This document shows positions 18,820-27,737 of a stretch of 64,000 bases of DNA, piece by piece. The stretch's first letter is position 1; every line of letters begins with the position of its first letter. The DNA is from Streptococcus oriscaviae. GTDB lineage: Bacteria; Bacillota; Bacilli; Lactobacillales; Streptococcaceae. The notes beneath the pieces are model-generated. The model was not told where the DNA came from and ran no database searches. It was given only the letters and a program-made list of their open reading frames with translations. The stretch spans positions 62,001 through 126,000 of the forward strand of contig NZ_CP073084.1 of NCBI RefSeq assembly GCF_018137985.1, given 5' to 3'. The position numbers and the translations under genes were made by a program.

Positions 18820-19497
18820 ATGAAATCCATTCAAATTGCGATTGATGGTCCCGCATCAAGCGGGAAATCAACCGTTGCAAAAATCATTGCTAAGAATCTT
18901 GGTTATACCTACTTAGATACAGGAGCCATGTATCGCTCGGCTACCTTTTTAGCTCTACGGCATGGGCTGACTATGACAGATGAACAGGCCATAGTGGCTC
19001 TCTTGGAGGAATATCCTATCCGATTTGACCGTAGCCACACGGGGGAGCAACTGGTCTTTGTGGGAGAAACAGATGTTACTCTCCCGATTCGTGACAATGA
19101 AGTCACCAACAATGTATCTGTCGTGGCAGCTCTGCCTCTAGTGCGTGAAAAACTAGTTGCCATGCAGCAAGAAATTGCCCGCTCAGGCGGTATCGTCATG
19201 GATGGTCGGGATATTGGAACAGTCGTTTTGCCTCATGCAGAATTGAAGATTTTCCTCATTGCATCGGTAGAAGAACGAGCTCTTCGCCGCTATAAAGAAA
19301 ATCAGGAAAAAGGAATTGAAACAGACCTCGACACCCTTAAGGAAGAGATTGCAGCGCGTGACTATAAGGATAGCAACAGAGCAGTTTCTCCACTAAAGGC
19401 GGCTGAAGATGCCATTACTTTCGATACAACTGGCGTAACAATCGATGGTGTAGTGGACTTTATTTCAAAAAAAACGAAAGAAATCCTTGACAAGTAG
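18820..19497 (+). CDS. cmk: Cytidylate kinase
   Basis: (d)CMP kinase that phosphorylates CMP and dCMP with ATP in nucleotide salvage. The P-loop GPASSGKST lies at residues 10-18, and [11 protein letters not shown] is the conserved CMP-binding segment near residue 127. The length of 225 residues is normal. AGAGGAATT precedes the ATG. The infC operon promoter -35 box is embedded in its last codons. Confidence 0.96.
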   Translation: MKSIQIAIDGPASSGKSTVAKIIAKNLGYTYLDTGAMYRSATFLALRHGLTMTDEQAIVALLEEYPIRFDRSHTGEQLVFVGETDVTLPIRDNEVTNNVSVVAALPLVREKLVAMQQEIARSGGIVMDGRDIGTVVLPHAELKIFLIASVEERALRRYKENQEKGIETDLDTLKEEIAARDYKDSNRAVSPLKAAEDAITFDTTGVTIDGVVDFISKKTKEILDK

Positions 19498-19515
19498 GTC
19501 AAGACTTGATATACT
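19487..19515 (+). promoter_or_regulatory. Promoter of the infC-rpmI-rplT operon
   Basis: TTGACA at 19487-19492, a 17-base spacer, then TATACT at 19510-19515. The -35 lies inside the end of cmk. Transcription would start near 19522, giving a leader of about 150 bases. Confidence 0.88.
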
Positions 19516-19521
19516 AGTCAC

Positions 19522-19650
19522 ATTGAGAAAAGCAGAAGTGAGAGCTTCTCGCCTTGCGACTAACGTTGTCTGGCCCTACGGATTAAGATTTCTTCGGAAA
19601 GATAAGGATGTAGTGCGGACTTGTGTAGAGCAGGTCCGCTTTGTTTTTCT
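19522..19650 (+). ncRNA. Ribosomal protein L20-type leader (autoregulatory attenuator)
   Basis: The leader contains a hairpin AGAAG/CTTCT near 19530-19547 and ends in a terminator-like hairpin, GCGGAC (19615-19620) with GTCCGC (19634-19639), followed by TTTGTTTTT. In Firmicutes the infC-rpmI-rplT leader is bound by L20, which promotes premature termination. Position, promoter and 3' terminator fit this family; pairing of the L20-binding part was not modelled. Confidence 0.7.
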
Positions 19651-19677
19651 CGAAAAAAATAAAATGAGGTGAAAGCC

Positions 19678-20199
19678 ATAGCAAAGCAAGATTTGTTCAT
19701 CAATGATGAAATTCGTGTTCGTGAAGTTCGTCTTATCGGTCTCGACGGTGAACAGTTGGGGATCAAACCCCTCAACGAGGCTCAGGCGATAGCTGATAAT
19801 GCTAATGTTGATTTAGTGTTAATTCAACCGCAAGCTAAACCACCTGTTGCGAAAATTATGGACTATGGTAAGTTCAAATTTGAGTACCAGAAGAAGCAGA
19901 AAGAGCAGCGCAAAAAACAAAGTGTTGTCACTGTGAAAGAAGTTCGTCTCAGTCCGACTATTGATAAGGGAGATTTTGAGACCAAGCTTCGTAATGCCCG
20001 TAAGTTCCTGGAAAAAGGAAACAAGGTTAAGGTATCCATCCGCTTTAAGGGTCGGATGATTACCCATAAGGAAGTTGGAGCGAAAGTATTGGCTGAGTTC
20101 GCTGAAGCAACTCAGGATATTGCCATTATCGAACAGCGAGCGAAGATGGACGGTCGTCAAATGTTTATGCAGTTGGCCCCAGCTTCAGACAAAAAATAA
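19678..20199 (+). CDS. infC: Translation initiation factor IF-3, likely ATA start
   Basis: IF-3 discriminates against non-AUG starts and keeps the 30S subunit free. The N-domain ([16 protein letters not shown]) and C-domain ([15 protein letters not shown]) are both complete. A GTG at 19669 is in frame, but it lies inside GAGGTGA (19666-19672), which is a very good match to the anti-SD sequence and is spaced five bases before ATA at 19678. The ATA is therefore the likelier start, matching the rare AUU/AUA/AUC starts by which infC autoregulates in other bacteria. With ATA the product has 173 residues. rpmI follows after 26 bases. Confidence 0.9.
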   Translation: MAKQDLFINDEIRVREVRLIGLDGEQLGIKPLNEAQAIADNANVDLVLIQPQAKPPVAKIMDYGKFKFEYQKKQKEQRKKQSVVTVKEVRLSPTIDKGDFETKLRNARKFLEKGNKVKVSIRFKGRMITHKEVGAKVLAEFAEATQDIAIIEQRAKMDGRQMFMQLAPASDKK

Positions 20200-20225
20200 G
20201 CTTATTAAGCAAAAGGAGAATTAAA

Positions 20226-20426
20226 ATGCCAAAACAAAAAACTCACCGCGCATCAGCAAAACGTTTCAAACGTACAGGTTCTGGTGGATTGAAACGCTTC
20301 CGCGCTTATACTTCTCACCGTTTCCATGGTAAAACTAAGAAACAACGTCGTCACCTTCGTAAAGCAGGTATGGTACATGCTGGTGACTTCAAGCGTATCA
20401 AATCAATGCTTACAGGTTTGAAATAA
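20226..20426 (+). CDS. rpmI: Ribosomal protein L35
   Basis: 66-residue, very basic protein with the L35 N-terminus [18 protein letters not shown]. It is part of the 50S subunit. AAAAGGAG precedes the ATG. It lies between infC and rplT as in nearly all Firmicutes and is regulated with them by the L20 leader. Confidence 0.98.
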   Translation: MPKQKTHRASAKRFKRTGSGGLKRFRAYTSHRFHGKTKKQRRHLRKAGMVHAGDFKRIKSMLTGLK

Positions 20427-20468
20427 GCCGACTACTAGAATTTAGATTATTATTTGGAGGAAATATAA

Positions 20469-20828
20469 ATGGCACGTGTTAAAGGTGGCGTTGTTTCACG
20501 CAAACGCCGTAAACGTATTTTAAAACTAGCTAAAGGTTACTATGGAGCTAAACACATCTTGTTCCGCACAGCGAAAGAACAAGTGATGAACTCATACTAC
20601 TACGCATACCGCGATCGTCGTCAGAAGAAACGCGACTTCCGCAAATTGTGGATTACTCGTATCAACGCGGCTGCTCGTATGAACGGTTTGTCTTACTCAC
20701 AATTGATGCACGGTTTGAAATTGGCAGAAATCGAAGTAAACCGCAAAATGCTTGCTGATTTGGCAGTAAACGATGCTGCGGCATTTACAGCACTTGCTGA
20801 TGCAGCAAAAGCAAAACTTGGTAAATAA
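20469..20828 (+). CDS. rplT: Ribosomal protein L20
   Basis: 119-residue L20, needed early in 50S assembly and acting as the repressor of its own operon through the leader RNA. It has the typical basic N-terminal extension ([19 protein letters not shown]). TTGGAGG precedes the ATG. Its native terminator downstream has been split by an insertion sequence. Confidence 0.98.
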   Translation: MARVKGGVVSRKRRKRILKLAKGYYGAKHILFRTAKEQVMNSYYYAYRDRRQKKRDFRKLWITRINAAARMNGLSYSQLMHGLKLAEIEVNRKMLADLAVNDAAAFTALADAAKAKLGK

Positions 20829-20832
20829 TTCT

Positions 20833-20845
20833 AAAAGAGCTAGCC
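20833..20845 (+). terminator. Left half of the rplT terminator, split by an IS
   Basis: AAAAGAGCTAGCC here would pair over 13 positions (two or three G-U pairs) with GGTTAGTTCTTTT at 22286-22298, followed by a T-run. The two halves are now separated by the IS. The original loop was TTG, which is now duplicated on both sides of the element. Confidence 0.8.
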
Positions 20846-20855
20846 TTGTGAACTG

Positions 20856-20899
20856 CACCCCCAAAGTTAGACAAAAAATCTAACTTTGGGGGTGTTTTT
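20856..20899 (+). terminator. IS-borne hairpin insulating the transposase
   Basis: CACCCCCAAAGTTAGA (20856-20871) pairs perfectly with TCTAACTTTGGGGGTG (20879-20894), then TTTTT. The right arm also contains GGGGG, the only candidate binding site before the orfA ATG at 20902. Read-through RNA from rplT would either terminate here or hide that site. Confidence 0.75.
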
Positions 20900-20901
20900 C
20901 T

Positions 20902-21417
20902 ATGAAATTAAGTTACGAAGATAAACTAACGATTTATCAAATGAAGCAAGCTGGCTATTCTTGGTCGCAAATTAGTCAAACCTATAATATCACCGTATCT
21001 AATCTTCGCTATATGGTACAACTCATGGATAAATATGGTCCAGAGATTGTCCGTAAGGGAAAAAACAGGTACTACTCACCAGACTTAAAACAAGAAATGA
21101 TTGACCAAGTTCTCTTAAATGGTTACTCACAACTGGAGGTTTCTTTAAACTATGCCTTGCCAAATCAAGGTATGCTTCCAAATTGGATAGCACAATATAA
21201 GAAAAATGGGTATACTATTGTTGAGAAACAACGAGGGAGACCTGCCAAAATGAGACGTAAACCAAAGAAAAAACTTGAGGAGATGACCGAGTTAGAACGT
21301 CTCCAACATGAACTAGAGTATCTTAGAGCGGAGAATGCTGTGCTAAAAAAGCTGAGAGAATACCGATTGAGGGACGAAGCAAAGCTCAAAGAGCAACAGA
21401 AATCATTCGAGGACTAA
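20902..21417 (+). CDS. IS3-family transposase OrfA
   Basis: 171-residue DNA-binding subunit. The N-terminal half holds two helix-turn-helix-like segments ([17 protein letters not shown] near 13-30), and the C-terminal part is a basic linker plus a leucine zipper-like coiled coil ([20 protein letters not shown] near 130-150). Codons 148-150 include the frameshift heptamer A AAA AAG at 21345-21351, through which a fused OrfAB transposase is expected. Confidence 0.88.
   Translation: MKLSYEDKLTIYQMKQAGYSWSQISQTYNITVSNLRYMVQLMDKYGPEIVRKGKNRYYSPDLKQEMIDQVLLNGYSQLEVSLNYALPNQGMLPNWIAQYKKNGYTIVEKQRGRPAKMRRKPKKKLEEMTELERLQHELEYLRAENAVLKKLREYRLRDEAKLKEQQKSFED
21345..21351 (+). other. Programmed -1 frameshift heptamer
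   Basis: A_AAA_AAG in the orfA frame. The -1 frame stays open from here through the orfB region, so slippage yields the OrfAB fusion that catalyses transposition in IS3 elements. Confidence 0.8.
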
Positions 21418-21443
21418 TTACTGAATTTCCCTTATCGCTATTA

Positions 21444-22250
21444 TTGGCTATCTTAAAGCTAGCTCGCTCAACTTATTATTATCAGCTTAAGCGATTATCA
21501 AAGGAAGATAATAATAGTGAGTTAAAAGAGATGATTCAAGCCATCTATACTGAACACAAAGGGCGTTATGGCTATCGCAGAATTCATCTTGAGTTACGCA
21601 ATCGTGGCTATCGGATTAATCACAAGAAGATTCAGCGCTTGATGAGAGACTTGGGATTAAAGGCAAGGATACGGACTAAACGTCGCTATAATTCCTACAA
21701 GGGAGAAGTTGGCAAGAAAGCAGCTAATCTCATCAATCGTCAGTTTAGTGCCTCTCAACCACTTAGAAAGTGCTACACTGATGTCACGGAGTTTTCGATT
21801 CCTGCTAGTCATCAGAAATTGTATCTATCACCAGTTCTTGATGGCTATAACAGTGAAATTATCGCTTATAATCTATCAACATCACCGAATTTAAAACAAT
21901 TAAGAGATATGCTTGAGGAAGCCTTTCCTAAGCAAGATTATCAAGGGGCTATTCTTCATAGTGACCAAGGCTGGCAGTATCAACACAGCTACTATCACCA
22001 GTTTCTAAAGGAACACAACATGAAACCGTCTATGTCTCGTAAGGGTAATAGCTTAGATAATGGGATGATGGAATCTTTCTTTGGCACACTTAAGACAGAG
22101 ATGTTTTATGGATTTGAGAAGAGTTTTCGATCACTAGACCAGTTGAAACAAGCTATTTCAGATTATATTGATTACTACAACAACAGACGTATCAAACTAA
22201 CATTAAAAGGACTGAGCCCTGTACAATACAGAACTCAATCCTTCACTTAA
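21444..22250 (+). CDS. IS3-family transposase OrfB (integrase core)
   Basis: Catalytic part with the rve integrase core: Asp in CYTDVTEF, Asp in LHSDQGWQY and Glu in MMESFFGTLK form the DDE triad. An HTH_21-like segment (HKGRYGYRRIHLELR) lies near the N-terminus. It is probably made mainly as an OrfAB fusion from the frameshift at 21345; the independent start at 21444 has no clear binding site. The length of 268 residues is complete. Confidence 0.9.
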   Translation: MAILKLARSTYYYQLKRLSKEDNNSELKEMIQAIYTEHKGRYGYRRIHLELRNRGYRINHKKIQRLMRDLGLKARIRTKRRYNSYKGEVGKKAANLINRQFSASQPLRKCYTDVTEFSIPASHQKLYLSPVLDGYNSEIIAYNLSTSPNLKQLRDMLEEAFPKQDYQGAILHSDQGWQYQHSYYHQFLKEHNMKPSMSRKGNSLDNGMMESFFGTLKTEMFYGFEKSFRSLDQLKQAISDYIDYYNNRRIKLTLKGLSPVQYRTQSFT

Positions 22251-22285
22251 AATATACTGTCTAACTTTTTGGGGTCACTTCATTG

Positions 22286-22300
22286 GGTTAGTTCTTTTTT
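22286..22300 (+). terminator. Right half of the split rplT terminator
   Basis: GGTTAGTTC plus a T-run; complementary to 20833-20845 across the IS. Confidence 0.75.
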
Positions 22301-22313
22301 AGCATAGAAAAAT

Positions 22314-22444
22314 GAGTCTGGGCAAGAAACTAAACATTTACCCTTCCGGTCAAAATTTGAACAATAAAAAATAGCTTAGAAGCAACGTTTTTGATGACGA
22401 AATTCTAAGATATTTTCTATTTTTAGGACTTTTTGCTCAGCCTC
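22314..22444. repeat. MITE-like intergenic repeat candidate
   Basis: About 131 bp with related inverted ends: GAGTCTGGGCAAGAAAC on the left, and GAGGCTGAGCAAAAAGTCC as the reverse complement of the right end (22426-22444). Inside, AATAGCTTAGAA and TTCTAAGATATT form a second inverted repeat. The structure resembles small non-autonomous streptococcal repeats. It also lies at the 3' end of ltaS, where it could act in termination. No second copy was seen in the window. Confidence 0.4.
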
Positions 22445-22449
22445 TTTCT

Positions 22450-24603
22450 TTACTGTCCAGAAGAGCTTGTACTAGTAGAAGTATCCGTTCCAGTTGTGCC
22501 GTTGAGTTCTTGATAACTAGGGGCTTTGAAGAGATCGACGGTGGATTTGTTCCCATTTTGACTATACAGGCTAGTTGACTGACTGCCTAGTTCTTTCTCG
22601 ATAGCGAGTTCTGCCTCTAAAGAATCAATGTAAGAAAACTTACTTGCATCCAGAGGGGGTAGGCCGTTGTCAAGGAAGCGGATTAAATCACCTGTTTGGA
22701 TGGCATCACTAGCTTTCAACTGGGCACTCGCAGCCTCACGAATGGCTTCGACCTCTGCTAGAGTGCTTTCATCCGGGTTAGTGATTTCAAGTCCAGTTTC
22801 TGTATAGTAGAGTTTGCCAGCGTAACTGGTATACTTTGGAGTAATAAAGGTTCCAGAAGTCCGCATGGCAACAATTTGATCATTTTCTGGAGAAAGAAGA
22901 TCCTGTCCGACTTGGAGATAATTGTCAGCCTTAATTCCTAGTAGGTGTTCTAGGGTTGGCAGGGCATCGATTTCTCCGCCATAGGTATCAAAAATGCCAC
23001 CGTTAGTCATTCCAGGAACCACAATCATATAAGGAACCCGTTGCAACATAGCATTTTCATAATCGGACCAGGTTTCAGAATCCTTTCCAATAAGCGGTGC
23101 TAAATCAGGGTTTCTGGAATTGGAGATGCCGTAGTGGTCACCGTAAAGAACAATGACTGACTTTTCATAGAGCCCAGTCGCTTTGAGGTAGTCAAAGAAG
23201 GCTTTGACAGAGGAATCTAAGTAGTTCGCGGTAGCAAAGTAGCCGTTGATGGTTTCGTCATCGGTATCAGCCAGAGGAAAACCAATTTCATCTCCAATCA
23301 AACTAGTTGTATAAGGGTAGTGGTTGGAAACTGTGATGAACTTGGCATAGAAAGGTTGTTGCATATGTTCGAGGTACTCAATTGAGTCTGCGAACATGAT
23401 CTTATCATTCAGACCGTACTGGAAGGAGTTCTCTTCTGTTTGTTCGGTAAAGTAAGACTGATCAAAGAAGTAGTTGTATCCCCATTGTTTGTAGGTATTA
23501 TTGCGGTTCCAAAAGCTACCTGCATTACCATGGAAGACTGCAGATGTGTAGCCGCCCAGCTGGTCTAAAATATGTGGAGCAGCCTGTTGGGTGTTGGTGC
23601 CACCATACTGCACCATGAAGGAGCCTTGGTTGAGGCCGAAAAGGGAGGTTTCAATCATGGTTTCGGCGTCAGAGGTTTTACCGGCTTTAACTTGGTTGAA
23701 GAAATTAGAGAAAGAAAGGGTAGAGTTTGAATGATAGAGGGAATTGAGGAAAGGAGTGACTTCATAGTCAAGACCGTCAACCTGTAATTTATAATCAATA
23801 ACAAATTGTTGAAGACTTTCAAGGTGAATATAGATGACATTGCGCCCTTTGGCAATACCAAAATACTGGTCGTTAGGAGTAGCGTAGTGCTGGCTGATGT
23901 ATTCTTGTACAGGAACCAGATCTTCTGCTGTTGCACCAGAGCGATCCCTGTGGGCGTTATAGGTCTGGTTGGCATTGTAGCCAAGGAAAGCTGGCAGTCC
24001 AAGAGCACGAACGATGTAGGTATTGGAGAATCCACGAGATAGAAGTTCAGGTCGGTCAATTTCTGCCAGAAAGAGATTGACAGAAAAGAGCATGATAGAA
24101 AAGGCCGTGATGGCAAAACTTGCTCGTTTGTTGAATGGACGCTGGTCGGTCACTATTTTTTTGCGAACGGCAAGGAAAATCAACACAATGAAGTCTAGGA
24201 AATAAACCAAATCCCATACTCGAAATAGTTTCAGCGCAGCTTCTCCCAAACCAGCAGACACACTGGAGGTGGCCATTATGGTTGAGATGGAGATGTAGTC
24301 AGAAAACTCACGATAGTAGATGGCATTGGAAAAAAGCCATGCGAAAAGCAGAAGGTAGATGAAGCTGGCTAACCCGTAAAACACCTTGGTGTTTTTGATA
24401 TAAAGCGCTAAACCAATCAGTAAAAGTGCAGTAGGAATAGGATTGAGAACAGCGATAAAGTTTTGGTAGAAGCCCTTGGTATCTAGGTTAAAATCCACGA
24501 AATATGCCCAAAGGGTCTTTAGCCAGTAGATGGTTAACAAGGTGAAGACAAAACCAATCCTTGTTTTCATGACTCGTGGCAGCAGTTCTTTTAGTTTTTT
24601 CAC
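22450..24603 (-). CDS. ltaS: Lipoteichoic acid synthase
   Basis: Membrane enzyme of 717 residues that polymerises glycerol phosphate from phosphatidylglycerol onto the glycolipid anchor. Five membrane segments occupy about residues 13-185, and an extracellular sulfatase-fold domain follows. Key residues are Glu near 262 (HLES), the nucleophile Thr near 310 (AGKTSDAE) and VLYGDH as metal ligands. The C-terminus is Ser/Thr-rich. It is monocistronic, between an intergenic repeat and a divergent methyltransferase gene. Confidence 0.9.
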   Translation of the reverse strand: MKKLKELLPRVMKTRIGFVFTLLTIYWLKTLWAYFVDFNLDTKGFYQNFIAVLNPIPTALLLIGLALYIKNTKVFYGLASFIYLLLFAWLFSNAIYYREFSDYISISTIMATSSVSAGLGEAALKLFRVWDLVYFLDFIVLIFLAVRKKIVTDQRPFNKRASFAITAFSIMLFSVNLFLAEIDRPELLSRGFSNTYIVRALGLPAFLGYNANQTYNAHRDRSGATAEDLVPVQEYISQHYATPNDQYFGIAKGRNVIYIHLESLQQFVIDYKLQVDGLDYEVTPFLNSLYHSNSTLSFSNFFNQVKAGKTSDAETMIETSLFGLNQGSFMVQYGGTNTQQAAPHILDQLGGYTSAVFHGNAGSFWNRNNTYKQWGYNYFFDQSYFTEQTEENSFQYGLNDKIMFADSIEYLEHMQQPFYAKFITVSNHYPYTTSLIGDEIGFPLADTDDETINGYFATANYLDSSVKAFFDYLKATGLYEKSVIVLYGDHYGISNSRNPDLAPLIGKDSETWSDYENAMLQRVPYMIVVPGMTNGGIFDTYGGEIDALPTLEHLLGIKADNYLQVGQDLLSPENDQIVAMRTSGTFITPKYTSYAGKLYYTETGLEITNPDESTLAEVEAIREAASAQLKASDAIQTGDLIRFLDNGLPPLDASKFSYIDSLEAELAIEKELGSQSTSLYSQNGNKSTVDLFKAPSYQELNGTTGTDTSTSTSSSGQ

Positions 24604-24690
24604 GAAAGGTTCCTCGTACTGTCATAGAATATAAAATCTTCAGTCCATTATACCATAATTTTAAAATATCCATGAACTGTAGAAGTTTTT

Positions 24691-24719
24691 TTGAGATATA
24701 AGCTGAAATTTGATATAAT
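24691..24719 (+). promoter_or_regulatory. Promoter producing a probable leaderless mRNA
   Basis: TTGAGA (24691-24696), a 17-base spacer, then perfect TATAAT (24714-24719). The predicted start base is A24727, which is the A of the downstream ATG. No ribosome binding site precedes that ATG. Confidence 0.75.
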
Positions 24720-24726
24720 GGAATGT

Positions 24727-25890
24727 ATGAATATGCTGAAAGTTAGCCGTTTTGCGGCCAAAAAGATTCGACAAGGAATCTGCTTATTGGATAGTCGTGA
24801 TTTTGGACAGGTGCCCATGGACAATCAGCCGGTATCCTTAATGACGGAGCAGGGTGATTACCTTGGTCAAGCCTATCTTTCTCAACAAAATAAGGGAATT
24901 GGCTGGTTCTTCAGCAGAGAGAATGTAGCGTTGGATCAGGATTTTTTTGAGAATCTTTTCCGAAAAGCCATGGTCAAACGTCACTCTTATTTTCAATCGG
25001 AGTCAACAACTGCTTTTCGTCTTTTTAATCAAGATGGGGATGGCTTTGGCGGGCTGACGATTGATATATACAATCAATATGCAGTCTTTTCTTGGTATAA
25101 TTCCTTCGTGTTTTCTATAAAAGATACGATTTTGCAAGCTTTTCGTCAGGTTTTTCCAGCCATTGTGGCTGCCTACGAAAAAATTCGCTTTAAGGGGTTG
25201 GATTACGAATCAGCCCACTTATATGGCGAAGAAGCGCCGAGCGAGCTGACAATTTTAGAAAATGGAGTTGCCTATCAGGTTTTTCTGAATGATGGATTGA
25301 TGACTGGCATTTTCTTAGATCAGCACGACGTTCGTGGAAGCTTGGTGGATGGACTAGCCAGAGGAAAAAGCCTGCTCAATATGTTTTCTTACACAGCAGC
25401 ATTTTCTATTGCAGCGGCTATGGGCGGTGCCAGTCATACGACCTCTGTTGATTTGGCGAAACGCTCGCGAGAACTCTCGCAAGCTCATTTTAAGGTTAAT
25501 GGTGTAGACTTAGAACATCATCACTTTGTAGTTATGGATGTTTTTGAGTATTTTAAATATGCTAAGCGCAAAGGACTGACTTTTGATGTGATTGTTTTGG
25601 ATCCGCCAAGTTTTGCTCGTAACAAAAAGCAGAGCTTCTCAGTAGCTAAGGACTATCACAAGTTGATTGCTCAGTCGCTGGATATTTTAAATCCCGAGGG
25701 GCTTATTCTGGCTTCGACCAATGCTTCTAATCTGTCTTTAGAGAAATTTCGTCAGGAGCTAGAAAAGGGGTTCGGTAACCGAAAACACCGTTACTTGACG
25801 ACCCATCGCCTACCGAGTGATTTTGCATACAATAAAAAAGATGAAAGTAGTAATTACCTCAAGGTCTTTACGATACAGGTACAGAAATGA
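24727..25890 (+). CDS. Class I SAM-dependent rRNA methyltransferase (RlmI-like)
   Basis: RlmI/YwbD-type protein: N-terminal PUA RNA-binding domain (about 1-75) and a C-terminal Rossmann methyltransferase domain, with [16 protein letters not shown] as the SAM-binding loop and [11 protein letters not shown] as the catalytic-site motif. Members methylate cytosine in 23S rRNA; the exact target here is not known. I chose the ATG at 24727 (388 residues) because the TTG at 24691 lies inside the promoter -35. Its stop overlaps the aroD ATG by four bases. Confidence 0.88.
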   Translation: MNMLKVSRFAAKKIRQGICLLDSRDFGQVPMDNQPVSLMTEQGDYLGQAYLSQQNKGIGWFFSRENVALDQDFFENLFRKAMVKRHSYFQSESTTAFRLFNQDGDGFGGLTIDIYNQYAVFSWYNSFVFSIKDTILQAFRQVFPAIVAAYEKIRFKGLDYESAHLYGEEAPSELTILENGVAYQVFLNDGLMTGIFLDQHDVRGSLVDGLARGKSLLNMFSYTAAFSIAAAMGGASHTTSVDLAKRSRELSQAHFKVNGVDLEHHHFVVMDVFEYFKYAKRKGLTFDVIVLDPPSFARNKKQSFSVAKDYHKLIAQSLDILNPEGLILASTNASNLSLEKFRQELEKGFGNRKHRYLTTHRLPSDFAYNKKDESSNYLKVFTIQVQK

Positions 25891-26561
25891 AAATAGTAGT
25901 TCCAATTATGCCTAGGAGTATAGAAGAGGTAGAGGCAATCGACCTTGAACGTTTGGCGGAGGCAGACCTGATTGAGTGGCGAGCAGACTACCTCCCCAAA
26001 GAGGAAATCTTGAAAGTGGCTCCGGCTGTTTTTGAGAAATTTTTGGGTTGGGAAGTGATTTTTACCCTACGAACCAGTCGTGAGGGTGGAAAGATTGAAC
26101 TCACTAACGAAGAATATGTTGGCATTATCAAGGAAGTTGCGGCCCATTATCAGCCTGACTTTATCGATTTTGAATACTATTCCTATCAAGAAGTCTTTGA
26201 ACAGATGCTAGATTTTCCAAACCTAGTCTTGAGTTACCACAATTTTGAAGAAACACCGGAGAACTATCTGGAAATCATGTCTGAGTTAACCAGCCTATCG
26301 CCTGCGGTCGTAAAGATTGCCGTGATGGCTGAAACCGAACAGGATGTGTTAGACATTATGAACTACACCCGCGGTTTTAAAACCCTCAACGCAGAACAGG
26401 CCTATGCAACAATTTCTATGGGGGACTTGGGTATTCTTTCACGAATTGCTGGTCAGGTTACGGGTTCTTGTTGGACTTTCGCAAGCTTGGATGAAGCCAG
26501 TGCGCCAGGACAAATTTCCTTAGCGACGACAAGAAAGTTCCTAGAAATTTTGGAGAAATAA
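25887..26561 (+). CDS. aroD: 3-dehydroquinate dehydratase, type I (biosynthetic copy)
   Basis: Type I DHQ dehydratase of 224 residues that forms 3-dehydroshikimate through a Schiff base. Catalytic His near 118 (SYHNFEE) and Lys near 143 (VVKIAV) are present. It overlaps the preceding methyltransferase (ATGA) and is followed immediately by aroC, so it is the copy expected for chorismate synthesis. A second, longer type I enzyme sits at 42781 in the accessory cluster. Confidence 0.94.
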   Translation: MKIVVPIMPRSIEEVEAIDLERLAEADLIEWRADYLPKEEILKVAPAVFEKFLGWEVIFTLRTSREGGKIELTNEEYVGIIKEVAAHYQPDFIDFEYYSYQEVFEQMLDFPNLVLSYHNFEETPENYLEIMSELTSLSPAVVKIAVMAETEQDVLDIMNYTRGFKTLNAEQAYATISMGDLGILSRIAGQVTGSCWTFASLDEASAPGQISLATTRKFLEILEK

Positions 26562-26562
26562 G

Positions 26563-27729
26563 ATGAGATATTTGACAGCCGGTGAGTCACACGGTCCACG
26601 TTTGACAGCCATTATTGAAGGAGTACCTGCGGGACTTTCTATAACAGCAGATGACATCAATGTAGACTTGAAGCGCCGACAAGGCGGCTATGGTCGAGGG
26701 GCGCGGATGCAGATTGAAACCGATCAGGTTGAGATTACCTCTGGGGTTCGTCATGGTAAAACGACGGGGGGGCCTATTACCTTGCATGTCATCAATAAGG
26801 ATCATCAAAAGTGGCTAGAAATTATGGCTGTTGAAGACATTGATGACAAACTAAAGAGCAAGCGCAAAATCACTCGTCCCCGTCCAGGTCATGCAGACCT
26901 AGTTGGCGGTATGAAGTATCGCTTTGATGACTTACGCAATTCCTTGGAGCGGTCAAGTGCGCGGGAAACAACCATGCGAGTGGCAGTCGGAGCCCTTGCT
27001 AAGCGAATTTTAGCGGAGTTGGACATAGATATTGCCAACCATGTGGTTGTTTTTGGCGGTAAAGAGATTGACATTCCCGAAGGACTAACTGTGGCTGATA
27101 TTCGCCAACTTGCTTCTCAGTCTGAAGTAGCCGTTGTCAACAGAGAGCGCGAAGAGGAAATCAAGGCCTACATCGATCAGATTAAAAAAGATGGCGATAC
27201 TATCGGCGGCGTTGTTGAAACGGTTGTTGGTGGTGTTCCAGTCGGTTTGGGCTCCTATGTGCAGTGGGATAAGAAACTAGATGGGAAATTGGCTCAGGCG
27301 GTACTCTCCATCAATGCTTTTAAAGGTGTAGAGTTTGGTCTTGGTTTTCAAACCGGCTACCGAAAGGGAAGTCAGGTTATGGATGAAATTACCTGGTCTG
27401 AACAAGATGGTTATTCTCGTCGCAGCAACAATCTGGGTGGCTTTGAAGGTGGTATGACCAATGGTCAGCCAATCGTTGTCCGAGGCGTGATGAAACCTAT
27501 TCCGACACTGTATAAGCCGCTGATGTCTGTCGACATTGAAAGCCATGAGCCTTATGTGGCGACAGTGGAACGGTCTGATCCGACTGCTCTTCCTGCAGCA
27601 GGAGTCGTGATGGAGTCTGTTGTGGCAACCGTTCTGGCAACAGAAATCCTAGAGAAATTCTCTTCCGATAATATGGAGGAACTCAAGGAAGCCGTTCGTA
27701 GACATCGGGAGTATGTCAAGAATTTTTAG
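26563..27729 (+). CDS. aroC: Chorismate synthase
   Basis: FMN-dependent enzyme converting EPSP to chorismate, 388 residues as in other Firmicutes. It shows the family N-terminus ([20 protein letters not shown]), the RPGHADL segment and the [12 protein letters not shown] signature. It starts one base after the aroD stop. tyrA follows, so the transcript links chorismate formation to tyrosine. Confidence 0.97.
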   Translation: MRYLTAGESHGPRLTAIIEGVPAGLSITADDINVDLKRRQGGYGRGARMQIETDQVEITSGVRHGKTTGGPITLHVINKDHQKWLEIMAVEDIDDKLKSKRKITRPRPGHADLVGGMKYRFDDLRNSLERSSARETTMRVAVGALAKRILAELDIDIANHVVVFGGKEIDIPEGLTVADIRQLASQSEVAVVNREREEEIKAYIDQIKKDGDTIGGVVETVVGGVPVGLGSYVQWDKKLDGKLAQAVLSINAFKGVEFGLGFQTGYRKGSQVMDEITWSEQDGYSRRSNNLGGFEGGMTNGQPIVVRGVMKPIPTLYKPLMSVDIESHEPYVATVERSDPTALPAAGVVMESVVATVLATEILEKFSSDNMEELKEAVRRHREYVKNF

Positions 27730-27737
27730 GAGATGAA

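Larger units (their letters stand above)
20849..22282 (+). mobile_element. Complete IS3-family insertion sequence
   Basis: A 1434-bp element with imperfect 24-bp terminal inverted repeats (20849-20872 and 22259-22282; 19 of 24 positions match by eye). TTG is directly repeated at 20846-20848 and 22283-22285, a 3-bp target duplication as expected for IS3 elements. It encodes OrfA and OrfB in overlapping frames. Both frames look intact, so it is probably active. Confidence 0.92.
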
